Shown here piece after piece: positions 11,174-23,800 of a DNA stretch of 64,000 nucleotides. The notes under the pieces are model-generated. The model was not told the origin of the DNA and searched no databases. It saw nothing but the letters and a program-made list of their open reading frames with translations. Each line of letters starts with the position of its first letter. Position 1 is the first letter of the stretch. The translations under genes and the position numbers were made by a program. Source of the stretch: Halichondria panicea (Eukaryota > Porifera > Demospongiae > Suberitida > Halichondriidae); NCBI RefSeq assembly GCF_963675165.1, contig NC_087389.1, forward strand, positions 1,770,001 to 1,834,000, in the 5' to 3' direction.

Positions 11174-12149
11174 TTATTTTGAGTAACCGCTGTGTCGAAT
11201 CCAAGCAGTACAATGTTCACTGGTGATACTATCAAAAGCTGAGTGTATTATATCAGTTGGGTTGGTGACAATTTGCAGTAGGTTATCATGTTTTCTTAAG
11301 TAGTTTTTTACAAAACTAAACATTTCTTCTGCCGGATTGAGACCAGGACTATACGGTGGAAGAAATAGTAAAAGTATGCCCATTTGTCTGAATAGATCTG
11401 TGATATCTTGAGTGTGGTGCACAGACAAATTGTCCATTATAACAATTGAACAAGGATTAGATCCGTTGAATGGTAGCATGTTCGGTATGAGGGATCGTCT
11501 TGCATCACTTCCGCATCAACATTAGACTTAGTAACTTCAACAGCTACTACACCATCAGTGCTCATGCCAGCAATAGCATTAACTCTTTGCCCACGACTCA
11601 ACAGACGTTTATTCTGTGGTGCTAATCCTCTTATTGCATATCCATACTTTCTGATATGATCTCTGGCATCTGAACCCGTTTCATCAATAAATACAAACTG
11701 GTCTGGATTAAATAGTAAACACTGAGCCATAAATGCTCCACGGAGTGTATAGCACCTTTGGAGAGCTACTTGTTGAATCTTCTTTCGAGTGATTCCATAT
11801 CTTCTAAGTAGCCGACAAATAGTTGGGGGAGTCACCACAACCCCCATTGCTTCCTCCAATTCGTGGCACACCCTCAGAGAGATACATGGATGGATCCTCG
11901 AGCACCATCCCAACTGTATATATTTCTTCATGTACACTTAGCTTTCTCAGCTCTCTCCTTTGTTCGCTCAGTACAGGGTCTACTTTTCCTGTTTGCTGAA
12001 ACCTCGTAAATATAGTATGCTGTGCTTGCTGCAATATTTAAGTTAGTAGCTATCTTGTCATAGGTAAGATTCATACCAATTCTTTGATAGACTACTCTCC
12101 AGCGTAGATCTATGCCATAGGCTTTCTTTCTTCCCGGTTCAGCTGACAT
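11174..12149 (-). pseudogene. DD34E (IS630/Tc1-like) transposase, frameshifted
   Basis: An N-terminal helix-turn-helix (LTYDKIATNLNIAASTAYYI) is followed by a second HTH (TPPTICRLLRRYGITRKKIQ). The catalytic DDE core has FIDETG (first D), IVIMDNLSVHH (second D) and NPAEEMF (E, 34 residues after the second D). YSPGLNP is typical of DDE_3 transposases. The reading frame changes at least three times (near 12000, 11890 and 11490), so no full-length enzyme is encoded. It is read towards the left TIR and opposite to the accessory ORF. Confidence 0.85.
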
Positions 12150-12439
12150 TTTGATCTGTAGTATTACATTTGAATTTCCCGCGGTTTTCCTCTTGTAAGC
12201 GCAACACGCGTTACGGAAGTCCGTACGTCAACGCAAATTCGAACGCAACTGAAATCCACTGTATCTAATCAGACTACTCGGTTTATTCACTGTTCCACAA
12301 TTACTGTTACTAATTTCATTTCATTTGATAAATAAACTTAAATTACCACATCGTGCACTGTACTGTACAACAAATACACAAATTGCTTGCTCGCCCCAAA
12401 CATGCTCTGCATGCTCCTAGTTATAAGTTAAGTTAATGA

Positions 12440-12660
12440 TCTTTACAAGCAGACTGACACAAGTACATGGATAATTGGTGAGGACAATAGAAATTACTAA
12501 TATGGCTATAATCATGCACACAAACATATCTAACGCAGGTGTTCTGGTGTTTGAAGCCCCTAAACTTGGCGTACATATTCACCTATACTGTTTATTTTTT
12601 GTGCCCCTTTATTAATTTCAAAATGCTGTTTTGACATCCTAAGAACGGCCCAGGGTGTCA
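12440..12660 (+). pseudogene. Decayed adhesion-GPCR exon pair (TM6-TM7)
   Basis: STWIIG followed by GTGAGG, a short intron ending AACGCAG, and then GVLVFEAPKLGVHIH match the TM6/TM7 junction of the two intact receptors in order and spacing. The second exon soon meets a stop and lacks most of TM7. It shows a third receptor unit once lay in this cluster. Confidence 0.6.
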
Positions 12661-12802
12661 GCGTCTGGAAATCAAGGTGTGTCAATTAACTGCATGTTTT
12701 GCATACCTATAGTATTATAAATATAGCCGTTGTATTTGTGCATGTCTTCTGTATATGTGTCTTCAAATCTACAATGAGTTGAATTGCTAATGCACCTTAA
12801 TT

Positions 12803-14209
12803 GCAGTATTAGTAAAACCAGTAGGTTTTACATAGGATTGGCAGTGGGTTTGCCCGTGTTTAGCAATATTTCAATTATTTTGACTCATGTTCAAACTGTT
12901 CTATCTCTGCAGGGAAAGGCCACATCAAGGAACTGGCTAGACAGATAGTTTATTTAGCCTTTTCTCTCTTTGTATCTCTCATTTCATAATCCATGAACAT
13001 TTTGATGAATGAATATTGTCATTTTAAAAATTGCACTATTTCGACATTTCACCGCTCTTTGTCTGACTGACTAAGTAAGTAAGTAAGTGAGTAAGTAAGT
13101 AAGTTTCTTGCCCAGCATTTGCTCCAAGTACAGCCATCTCCAGGACATTCTGCACAGGGTTTCCAAACGACTACAACCTGGGTTACAAAGCGCTTCTTCA
13201 GATTTGCGATTGCTTCCACGAGGCAGATGACCTCTCAGCCTCTATTTCTCTTACCTAGACAATTCCGCCATCTTTAATGACTCACAGCAATTGCGTTGTG
13301 GCCAATAATTATTAATAATAGATAGGCGTGGCTAATAAACCGTGCGCCTAACTTGAATCAGTGCAGTGCTTTTCCAGAGCCTGAGGTGTTGCTTTTAATC
13401 ACACTGTTCAGCTCTAGCTCCCTTTCTCTGACAGGCATGCTATATGCACTGGCTAGATATCATGCTCTTAAAATTGCTGTCATTTAATACTGATACAAAT
13501 TCAACATATCAAGCAATAATTATTACTCATTACTATAATTATTAGTCCAGAGATATTCGAGAAGATATCTGATTAGTCCTGTCTTCTCTTCTTGAACTTC
13601 TGTACTGCCTCTTGACGTTCCACTTATGCATGTCATGATACGTAAACTATACTGAAAAAGAAAGGGAATCCGACTATAAAAACATTTGCAATGTGAAAAA
13701 TTGCTAGGATTGGCCAGGGGAACCACAAAAAAGCGTGGAAACAAGAAATCAGACGAGAGCATAACTCCAATCCGTTACAACGTCATGAACATGTACAATA
13801 CATAGTATATTAAATAATAGACTGTGTTCCAGATCCACCACATCATTCCATGCAGGTCACCAGTACGGTCCGTGCATGCATGTTATACTACGCATGGATG
13901 GACTGTGTGTATACCTGTGCTCAACACTGCATGTATTAGGAACATCAATTCATCACAAATCATCATGATTATGTGCCCGCACATTCCAAAATGGATAAAT
14001 ATATAGGGATTGGTCATCACTCCACCAGTAAAAATTGCGTGGCATATTGGCTGGGAAAACATGGGAAAACTACCAGTACATGTGATTGACGTTGTAACGG
14101 ATTGGAGTTATGCTCTCGTCTGATTTCTTGTTTCCACGCTTTTTTGTGGTTCCCCTGGCCAATCCTAGCAATTTTTCACATTGCAAATGTTTTTATAGTC
14201 GGTTGTATA
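12803..14209. repeat. Composite dispersed repeat, copy A
   Basis: It starts at the palindrome GTAAAACCAGTAGGTTTTAC and ends near TAGTCGGTT. Nearly the same sequence recurs at 38838-40228, including a (TAAG)n microsatellite and the ~530-bp long-TIR MITE as its right part. No intact protein is visible. A short stretch after TCTCTGCAG looks like an old 3' exon end (GKGHIKELARQIVYLA) but is not otherwise supported. Confidence 0.75.
13670..14202. mobile_element. Long-TIR MITE, copy 2
   Basis: The ends CCGACTATAAAAACATTTGC and its inverse are about 130 bp long and frame a 270-bp centre. It is homologous to 8879-9430 and 39676-40220. Confidence 0.8.
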
Positions 14210-14446
14210 TAGTGTTGGTTGTTGGGGATGGGAATCACCCCATGCAGTGAACTTTGACTGAGATCCACTTAACACATGCTTGTTGCTATGACTTCACTGA
14301 ACTCATCAAAGGTATTCAATTTTGGACATCCTGTAGCTATGAATTAAGGGTTTCTGAAGCCAGATTTACTACAACTGTAACTGGTACAACAATAATTATA
14401 GAGATCTAGACATATAGCTAAGTTCAGCTAGAAACCAGAAGTAATC

Positions 14447-17400
14447 ATGAGAGTAGCATTTGCATTCTTGCTGATTTGTGGAGTGGTAATTTCACTTGCT
14501 TCCAGCAGCACCCAGTTATCACCAAGTTCAACTCAACAACTAAATGTAACTTTTACTTTCGTCACTAACTCTACTGCCAATTGTAGCACAGGATTGAGCC
14601 ACACTGGAGTGTTTGTACTGATTGAGTATCGTCTATTGTATAGCCCATGGAAGCTGCTCAAGAGAGTCAGTCTGGATGATACAGGTATGCAGGTCAAGAT
14701 GTAGCTATACTGATTTGTTTATGACCTTGGAGCAGGTTCAGGTGGCTGCTTTATATCAAATGACACTGTAAACATCATCGTCAATGACACGGACCCTGAG
14801 TCGGTACAGCTGCGGATCGTTCAGCCAGAACACAGTGGTGGTCTCTGCAACTGCTGGGGAGTTAAGGACTTCAGTCTCAATGGAATGCCTCTGCACAGGT
14901 TCGTTTTCTCTCAACTAGCCTAGCTAGTTGATGTTATTGTACACAATTCTCCCCTCTATATGCAGTGAAGCAGCTTGTGACTCAGTACAGTACACAAGCG
15001 TAACAAAAGACAGCTGCTCTGTACAGTTCTGTGGTGGCAGTGCCAGTGTGCCGAGAGGAGTGGTCTTTCCTCCAGTGATTCTGAGCTCTGGGACAGTACT
15101 AAACTGCTCTGATGTTATAAATGGGTCTGCAGTCACCGATGACAAAGGACCACCCCCCACCACGTGTTCTGATAATGAACCAAAAATGTGAGGGTGAATT
15201 CTACAAATATTAAATTCCAGTTGTTAATTTACATTTCTCTCCTAACATGTGTAAAGAAATCTATCGTTTGAGTTGAATCTACTACCGGGTAATTGTGAGT
15301 CTGATAAGTTCTTTGATGAGGGTGTAGAGGTTTCCGTTGGCAACTGGGAAAATGATGGCCAGTGGATTCCACTGAAATTCTTTGCATCATCATTAATGAG
15401 ACCCCCTGCACATCGAAAATTAAATATTGATATTGATCCTCAAAATATTGATATTAGTCCTTTTGCCCAGAAGTCAATTAACATTCGTGGCTACACTGTT
15501 CCAATCGTCATGCAGAACAACACTAATCCTTTGTACGTGAACTTTTCGGTGTGTGGAAATGATATAGTTCGGAGTGGTGTTCAGTTTCGATGGCTTCAAA
15601 CTGCATCAGTGTTTGTTACAAGTGTGTACGGCAACGACATAAGGGATGTTTGGACCATGAATAGTGTGTCTACCTCCAACCCCATCTGTGTATCCAAGAA
15701 CACCGTGCAGGGGTAAGCAATAACTTGTGTATATTATACGTATTTATAATCATGCAACCTGGTGTGAACTATAGGAGAGTATATTGGAGCAGTGATTTCA
15801 GAAATAGTGAATTTTCAGATGTGTGCTCAATGGGCACTAATGAACTTGTTTTTGGTGCCACTTGTGTGACAAATGATTGCTTTATGAGGCAACAAATCAC
15901 AGTCAGTCGAATAGCAACCACTGTCCCTCTGAATGTCTCTATGGCCCCACCCCTGGCACCCAGTACAGCTGTTCAGCTCTGCCCTACAGAGGATCGCTTT
16001 AATGTACAGGTAATAGCTGACTATGAGGCAACTGCCCGGGAGGAACTGGCAACTGTATACACTTTAGTGAGGAATAACGTGAGTTAGAATATACTGTTTG
16101 CATAACACCTGTCTACGTGTGTATCTCTTCCTCGTCTAGATCGAGACTAGCTCCACTTTCCAGATAATTTCGAACCTAGTAAGTGTAAAACACGTTTTTG
16201 ATGTGTGTACAGGGTTCATTTTATGCATGCACCAACCCACTCATGCAGACACCTGCACAAGCTGCTAGAGCCCTGAGGAAGTTTGTGACGCAGAACCCAC
16301 AATTCAACGAGACAGTCGTCGTCCACCTTCTGAGTGATATAGTCATACGTGTTGAGAACAGTGATGATATCATTGATGATATTCGTGGCTTTAGTGATGT
16401 GAGTTTATAGTGTTCAAAATATTCAGCTTTGAATTAAATTAAATTTCAGGATTTGCTGGAAGTGGCCACAATAGTGATTGCAAGTACTATCACCAGAGAA
16501 GAAGTGAGTTAGTTACCTTGTATCTGATACTTATGTTCACACACACACACATGCACACACAGTCCAACACTATTGCTGGCAGTACCCTGCTAGACACTGT
16601 CGAGAGGATAGCCTTCAACGTACTCACTGCAGATGTCATGATTCCCTCAAAAGAACAAACTGGTAAAAGTTTATGTTTATATGGTTTGCCTTGGTGGTTG
16701 TTTACAGGATGTTAAACCATCAAAGTCTACCACTAATGCCTTGTCTTTTGCCTAAAACATTAGTACTTGGCAACTGGTCTATGTCAAAGCAAAATTCAAT
16801 TGTTAATAATATTGTCCTCATTGCAGAAGTCGTTAATTTTGAGACCCAAGTGGATAGTGAAGATACATTCTTGACTGGTATTGATGTGAGGGGCAGCTCT
16901 ATTCGAGTGCCCACTGAGTTAGTGAGAATAGTGGCTAACGGAACAACTGGACCAATCACCGTGGCCTCAGTCTACTACAGGAACATGAGTGGGCTGTTGC
17001 TCGGGACTCTGCCGGGAGAGAGGGACACTGATCTAGCATCTCCAGTGGTCTCCACCAGTCTGCAGTGCGGGGATAAGATCTGTGACACAGCCAACATTCA
17101 ACTCAGTCAGCCAGTCATTGTGACACTGAAACACAGTCAACGTGCAAAAGTGAGTAATTTGCATAATAATTACACACAGTATAATTATTACGTGTATGTG
17201 ATTACAGGATCGTATTGAAAATGACACTGCCAGTGAAGTGACTTGTGTATTCTGGCAGTTCATCAGAGTAAGGTTTGTGATTCCTAACAAGTGCGTGTAG
17301 TTGCTTTAACTTGTCATACTTAGTCATAATATACTTAGTCATAATTATTTGTGTCATAACAATTTACCATATACAGCCTTTATTAACGCCCACACTTTGT

Positions 17401-17516
17401 TTACGCAATGTTACACACAGGAATTGACTTCACCCTAATGTATGTACTACTTCCTTTGTTCCTTATATGGCAATCTTTCTAAGTTGCACACCCGTAACTT
17501 GCACTCCACACGCGCA

Positions 17517-17576
<60 letters not shown>

Positions 17577-19490
17577 GGCAATCCTCTGGCTCATGGACGA
17601 TGGGACACTAAAGGTTGTGTGAAAAATGGCAACCTTTCCAGCTCCACACAAACCGTGTGTGAGTGCACACATCTCACCAACTTTGCCATTCTCCTCAGTG
17701 CACGGCCACTCAACCAACCTTCTAGTGTGGCCTTGTCTCTTTCAATCATTGGCTACATTGGAGTGACTATCTCTGTGATAGCCATGCTGGCTACCATTTT
17801 GGCCCTGGCCTGTTTGAGGTGAGAGCTTTAATATCCCAATGAAGTTTATCATAATTATCATAATAATTTCAGGTCTCTTTGGAGCATGCGTAACTTCATC
17901 CACATCAACCTGTGTGTAAGTCTAATTCTGGCACAGCTGACATTTGTGATTGGGGTGACCCCTCACGGAGGAGGACTTACGGTGGATCCTGGTTGTCAGA
18001 CTGCAGCAGTTCTCATGCACTACTTGTTCCTGGTGTCCTTCATGTGGATGCTCATGGAGGGGGTGGTCTTGTATGTTGCCCTCGTCAAAGTCTTTGTCAA
18101 GCACCAAAAGAGATACACTATTGGCTTCTTTCTGTTTAGCTATGGTGAGTGAATATACTATTCTAGCTATAATTTCAACTCTTTATGTATTAGGTGCTCC
18201 TCTGCTGTACATGGTTCTCTGTGTTCCCCTGGGCTTTGCAGTTCCTCGCCTGGTGGATAGTTATGGCTACATACAAAATGCCAATGACACCACTGCTATT
18301 CCTAATGTAGTGTAAGTGTGTATAGTGTCTCCTAGATTCGTTGTTACATCATTTGTTCGTTCCCACACTCTCCATGCAGATGCTGGCTGAATCCCTATTC
18401 TAACTTTGCTCTGACTTTTATTGTGCCAGTGTTGTTGGTAATCTTATTGAATATCGGCTTTTTAATCATGGCACTGGCCATCATGTGCAGACACTCGGGA
18501 AGGCAGACCCACCAGTCAAAGCTGGACAAAGTAAAGTGAGTGTTATTGCGTTACTGATCTTTACTGTATTGCATTTGCGTAATTGTTGTGTTTGATGGTT
18601 GTTTTATTGACGATCTTTACCTTGCTTGTTAGGTATTGGTTGAAGTCCTATGCATCACTGATCACTGTCATGGGTCTGTCATGGATAATTGGTAAGCACA
18701 AAAATTGTCTCAGAGTGTTTAGTAGAAGCAAGGGCTTATAAAAGAAAGAAGTCTGTATTCAAACGCTGCATGACATGATAATTCATACTGTATTAGCTGT
18801 CAGCTTACAGTACTAGTGTGCCTACACGAACTTCTAGCACTTCATGCACATTCATCATCTATGCCCTTTTTTCTTTTGTACGCGCCTTTGGTATAATTAT
18901 AAGTAATCACATACAACCATCAATACAGGTGTTCTGTTGCTTGGGATCCCTGTATTGCTCCCTGTATTGCTCCCACTGGCGTACATCTTCACAATCTTTG
19001 TTGCATTTCAAGGACTGGCCATTTTCATAATATTTGTCCCCCTTTCCAAGCAAGTGAGGGAGGCATACTCTAAATGGTGGAAAGTCAAGGTGGCAGAGTC
19101 GGACATTCTCAGCAAACACTTTGGAGAGTTTTCGACAATACAATTGAACTCGAAGGTACATAGACCTGCAGCTATGTAAATTTTTACCTTTTTCTTGTAA
19201 CTTGCAGAATGGTACTCACGTTACTAAAGCAGATTTCCCAGTTAGTATGAATCACTCTCAACACCTCTCATGCAAGGTTGATATAACCATGGATACAGAT
19301 TATCAAGGCTCAGTTGACAATAAAGGTCAGCAGACTGTGCTTCTGCCACACAACAATCTATTATCTTGCAATGTTTCCCTTGTTATCTTTAGAGTCTACA
19401 AATGGTTCCGTTGGTGAGGATGTGTGTGATGCTAATGGAGCTACAGCAACGAATGGTGTTAACACAAGTGCTAAGTTTACTACCTTTTGA
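14447..19490 (+). CDS. Adhesion-type GPCR, gene 2, complete (1146 aa, 19 exons)
   Basis: Exons: 14447-14684, 14736-14898, 14966-15187, 15257-15712, 15775-16078, 16140-16178, 16213-16398, 16450-16503, 16563-16662, 16827-17149, 17208-17272, 17576-17818, 17873-18144, 18194-18311, 18380-18535, 18633-18691, 18929-19155, 19208-19325, 19393-19490. They sum to 3441 nt in one frame. ATG 14447 opens a signal peptide (MRVAFAFLLICGVVISLAS). A long N-glycosylatable, cysteine-containing ectodomain without a recognised adhesion module follows, then a GAIN-like region. The GPS has CVFWQFI, GC, and CECTHLTNFAIL with the HLT cleavage site. Seven TM segments and a roughly 130-residue Ser/Thr-rich cytoplasmic tail complete it. 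The receptor class is clear; ligand and coupling are unknown. Confidence 0.88.
17511..17575. repeat. (CA)n microsatellite forming a 3' splice site
   Basis: Uninterrupted CA dinucleotides end in CACAG, directly followed by the GPS exon at 17576. There is no ordinary polypyrimidine tract. The paralogous intron has an interrupted CA run in the same place. Confidence 0.85.
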
Positions 19491-19659
19491 AGTCAGAACA
19501 ATTATACTTAGTAATGTGTTGATTTGTGCTTTTTGTTAAAAATTGACCCACAACAACTTTTGTTGACTAGATTTCTAAATCATTTGCACTTTCAAAGTCA
19601 TTGATAATTTGTTCAATTATAATAACACAAAATAATGCATTCCACTTATTTTCTGGTTC

Positions 19660-20560
19660 ATAATTATGCTGGTGGTGGTGATTCTCTTGGCTTCTTTGTC
19701 ATGGCAATGGCAATAGTTATCATGTGCAAAAGAGACAAAGAAAAAGAGGAATGAAGTGAACGAATAAGCTCCAACATTATTCAAAAATATAGTTGTATAA
19801 TTATAGTGGAACCATTTTAGGTGGAAATGGGGGTGATCGTAAAAAAAAATGTGTGTAAATATCTCCTGAAATAAAGTATTTCTGGACACATTTTTCTTAT
19901 CAAAGTTAGAAATTTTATTCAAGCAATTACTCCGTGTAATTTTTGGATCTTAGCCGGCTGTAAGATCTTCTTCAAATCTCTCCCTAACCGAAACGACACT
20001 AAAAACTAGAGTACTACAGAGGATGTGTAGAGCTATAGATGTTGTGACAAAGTTCCAAACCTTAGCCGCAAACCGTTGGCCTTTTCTCTCCCTAACCGAT
20101 GATTACCCACTATAACAATTGTTTACTGTTTTATTAATAATCACGAACCCACCACCTTATGTTGTCATGGAAACATGTTTGGTTATGTTGTAGCTTATTC
20201 AATCACCTGTACACATGCAATGGTATCAGCACCATTTCTTAGAAATGTTCCAATCATAAGATATTTGCATTTAAGTACTCGGTATTCTACTTTCATGCAC
20301 TGCATTAATTGTAGATCTATACAAATCTGACAGTGTACTATTATATTACGTTTTTGGATGGAGTTTAGCTGTAGTGACTATTCAATTCTATATACCAGGA
20401 AAAGTCTCGAGTCAAGTGTGTACATGTGATTGCACAACTCAAGATCAGAAGATGTTTGGTAATAAGTTATAGGAACCTCCTTGGTAATATAAATTATAGG
20501 AACCCCCATGCAAGCACAGCATATTTCTTTCAGTATGTTACTGGCCGGTGCTACGTATTG
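19660..20560 (+). pseudogene. Fragments of a further adhesion-GPCR copy
   Basis: Positions 19668-19750 resemble the TM5 exon of gene 1 (GTGGTGATTCTCTTGG and ATGGCAATAGTTATCATGTG). About 20405-20560 resembles the last exon and 3' flank of gene 1 (GTGATTGCACAACT, GAAGATGTTT, ACTGGCCGG). Both are too decayed to code. The rest of the 19.49-20.80 kb interval shows no gene. Confidence 0.55.
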
Positions 20561-20805
20561 AAGAACATCATACGAAAATTAAAACGACGAAATTACTCTA
20601 CTGCAATAAATTCAATGTCACTATCCCGAGCTGTATACAAATAAAATACGAAATACTTAAATGGGTACAGTATGCATTTCATTCTAAAATTTGCACCAAC
20701 GAAAATTATCCGCTATATATACGGTAATAGTGTTAAGGGGTCAAAACAATAACAGCACTAGTACTGATATTTCATCTATACACTAATCCATAGACCTATA
20801 TAAAC

Positions 20806-23800
20806 CTAAAGTAGTTTCTCAGCAGTTTTGAAGACATTGTCCAAGGATATTCCGCTTGGAAGAGCCTGTTTTTTCAGCCAAGAGTTTGCCTTCATTGCTA
20901 TCAGCTCCCATTCTTCCTGTTGGCCAGAGAATTTCTTCTTTAGTAGGGTAAGAATCAGTACGGTGGCCCAAAAAGTACTCGAAATATCTTCTGGGGAAGC
21001 ATCTTCAAGCTCTTTCAAGGGTTTCCCCAAAAAGTTAGAAAAGGTAGAACTAATCGCCCATGATCCGTTGGCTTGCTGTGCATTGATAAGAGCTGTCAAC
21101 GTGTCTGTAGGTACAGGTGCAGAAGCCATTTTTGCGGACAGTTTTGGTGGCGGTACGGGTGCAGAAGCCATTTTTGCAGACAGTTTTGGTGGCGGCAGTG
21201 CTGCTCCACGTATTTCTTCATCGAGAGCCATTTCTTTAAAGTTTTCCTCTACATCGAATTCAGCTTCTTCACACAAAGATTCCGACTCGTCATCGTCACT
21301 GCTAGTACCAACATCATCCATAGAAGCAGCAATAGGTGGAGCTGCAGCTTTCAATGAAGGGGAAGAGGAATTTCGTTTTCCAAACAGGCTTGAGAAGAAT
21401 CCCCCAAAGCCACCCCCCTTTTTCCCAAAGCCACCCCCCTTTTTCCTTTTAGCAGAGCGGCTAAAATTTAATGAAGCACCAGCTGCTTGAAGATCATAGG
21501 TTAGCATTGCTCCACTAACAGTATCTGAGCTCTCTTCATTAACTGCAATAAATGCTGTATGTGATGAAATGACACTTCCTTCGATGCTCAGCTTTATGAC
21601 ATCCGCCTTGCTTTTTTTTTGTGACTGCCAATCCTTGATAAGAGCTTTTGCGGCAAGATGGTGAATTGTAGGAAGAGAAGGCTTTTCAGGGGTTAGCTGG
21701 ATTTCAAACGATAGATGTTGCTCAATTCTATTTTCACCCATTTGTCCCTTCAGAATTGCTGTACCTTTAAAAGGCAACTTGGCAGATATCACTCCATAAA
21801 CCACTAGCTTTTCGCCATTGTAGATTGGAGGGAGATTATCGGGGCTCTGCAGAACTTTGCATTCTTGTCCGGGCACTTTAAATTCAATACTCACATCTGT
21901 CACTGATGGCTGAAGTGCTCGCTTTAGGCTTCGAATGACCTGAGGTTTAGTGGAACATAAGATGGCGAATTTATACCTACGTATGTTTAACTGATCACAT
22001 AATATTTTTATGATTAGCTATATATAATTATACAGCTATATATCTCACTTGGGGGTCTGTATCATAGCAACTGGATGGGGTTTAACTACCGTAAACTCTG
22101 CATTACTCATAAGCTCCCTTGCGGACTGATTTTATACTACATCTACACAGCCCAGACACTTGTTGGTAAGGGCAGGACAGATGGGTGGGGCTCGCTAAAC
22201 ACCACGATAGCTGGAAAAAGGGTGAGGCTCATTGCTGGACATGGACAAGTTAATGCGTACAGAGTGGTGGAAATGTTATGGCTTAACGAAACAAAGTGTG
22301 ATGGCTAGAGATGATCTTGAAGACAAAAGCTGTATTATCACATTGTGTATCAATTAGAAGGGGAAGGATCTGCAGAGAGGTTAAAGTTCAGCTGCTTCTG
22401 GAAATGTGCATGGCTAGCGCTTTAGTGGAGACTATAACTCACTGTTAGTTTTCGTCGCATTGCAACTGCTGAGCAGTTACAGCTGAAATACACAGATGGA
22501 TAGACAGACACACAGTCAGCTTTATACCGTGTTATTATTCAGGCACTTATTAATCTTTCATAAGTTTTTCGGATTATATATACACACCTTTGGCTGCATT
22601 CTCTCTCCTTCTTTGACAAACTCTGAGGCTCCATTTCCAGCTCGGGCCAGTCCTTCCACGAGAGACGTTGAAGCTCCTGATCCGATACCAAAAGTGAAGC
22701 ACCTAAAAGGACGAAGATAAATGCCATCTTAGTATACAGAAGTTGACATATATGTGCCATTGAATCCAATGTGCCCCAATGCACGCTATAGAATGTACTA
22801 AAAAACTGTATCATATCCTGTACCTTGCAAAACCTGAACAATCCTTCACTTTCTGAATGCATCGATCAGTATTACTGACAGAGCCATCAGTGAGTACAAA
22901 TACTTGTCGAGAGAAGCCAGGACTAGGTTGGCTGCGAAAGATGGCTTCGAGTGGAGGAAGTAGCTCTGTGCCACCAAGGTCCGCCTGAAGATTCTGTAGG
23001 TGAGCCATGGCAGTATCCAATGTTTCTTGCATGTATGAAACACTGTTCTCGGGAAACAGCTTTTCGAATCTTGATCCAAAACCGATTATGTTGAAGCGGG
23101 AATTTTCCGGCAGGCTTTTTAAGAACAGAATTAGAGTTTCACGAGCACTTTTGATGTATGAACCACTCATGCTACCACTACGATCGATCAGGAATATAAA
23201 TTCACAAGCTGCCTCTATCTGTTTGAAATCAGGAAAAAAGTTCACCATCACTGCTTGATCATTCATAAACTTTCCTTCACCATCTTTTCCCCTCTCTGTA
23301 AGAACTGTGGGTTGGTGCAGGTTCTTGTGCTCAATCTGGATTACAAGATCACTGTCGATAAATTTCCCTTCAGAAAGCGTAACAATGACACAATCTCCTT
23401 CTGCGTCTTTGACTGTTTTCAACGAATGGGTGGGAGAGGTCACATCAGCTACCTGAGCAGAGGCATTCAGAACACTGAGCTTAAATCCATTAACGCTGGA
23501 AACTGTAGAATGCTCAACTTGACTAGTCGGTACTCCAGAAACTGGTGCAAGAGGATCAACTGAACCAGCTGGTGTGTATCGAGGTTTGAGGGTAGACGGA
23601 AGGGAAAATCGAATCATATGCTCTGCATCGATTGGCAGTTCACCGACAAGCTCAAGATGAACTTCGGCACTTTTCTGAGGAGGAAGATTCCCCAGTGAAA
23701 TGCTAAAGACATCACCACTCTTTTCTTCTCCTAGTGCAGCAGATTGCCCGCTGGCAATAGCATCGTCATAAGCAGCTCTAGCTTCTTCTTTTTCACGAAT

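Larger units (their letters stand above)
9624..12261. mobile_element. IS630/Tc1-type transposon with two genes, TA target duplication
   Basis: The termini are CAGTGGATTTCAGTTGCGTT at the left and its exact reverse complement at the right. Both are flanked by TA (9622-9623 and 12262-12263), and imperfect TIRs extend about 80 bp. The 2638-bp element carries a DD34E transposase pseudogene on the minus strand and an intact two-exon ORF on the plus strand. It is inserted in the composite repeat fragment at 9425-9623. Confidence 0.9.

Noticed and set aside
13523-13762. ORFs starting MLSSDFLFPRFF at 13.5 and 39.6 kb
   Set aside because: Both are the TIR of the long-TIR MITE read in one frame; the similarity is DNA-level repeat, not protein conservation.
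20828-21490. 220-aa plus-strand ORF
   Set aside because: It is the antisense of the low-complexity C-terminal exon of the VWA gene and has no domain or splice support.
22075-22308. 77-aa plus-strand ORF
   Set aside because: It lies in a VWA-gene intron, antisense, without domains.
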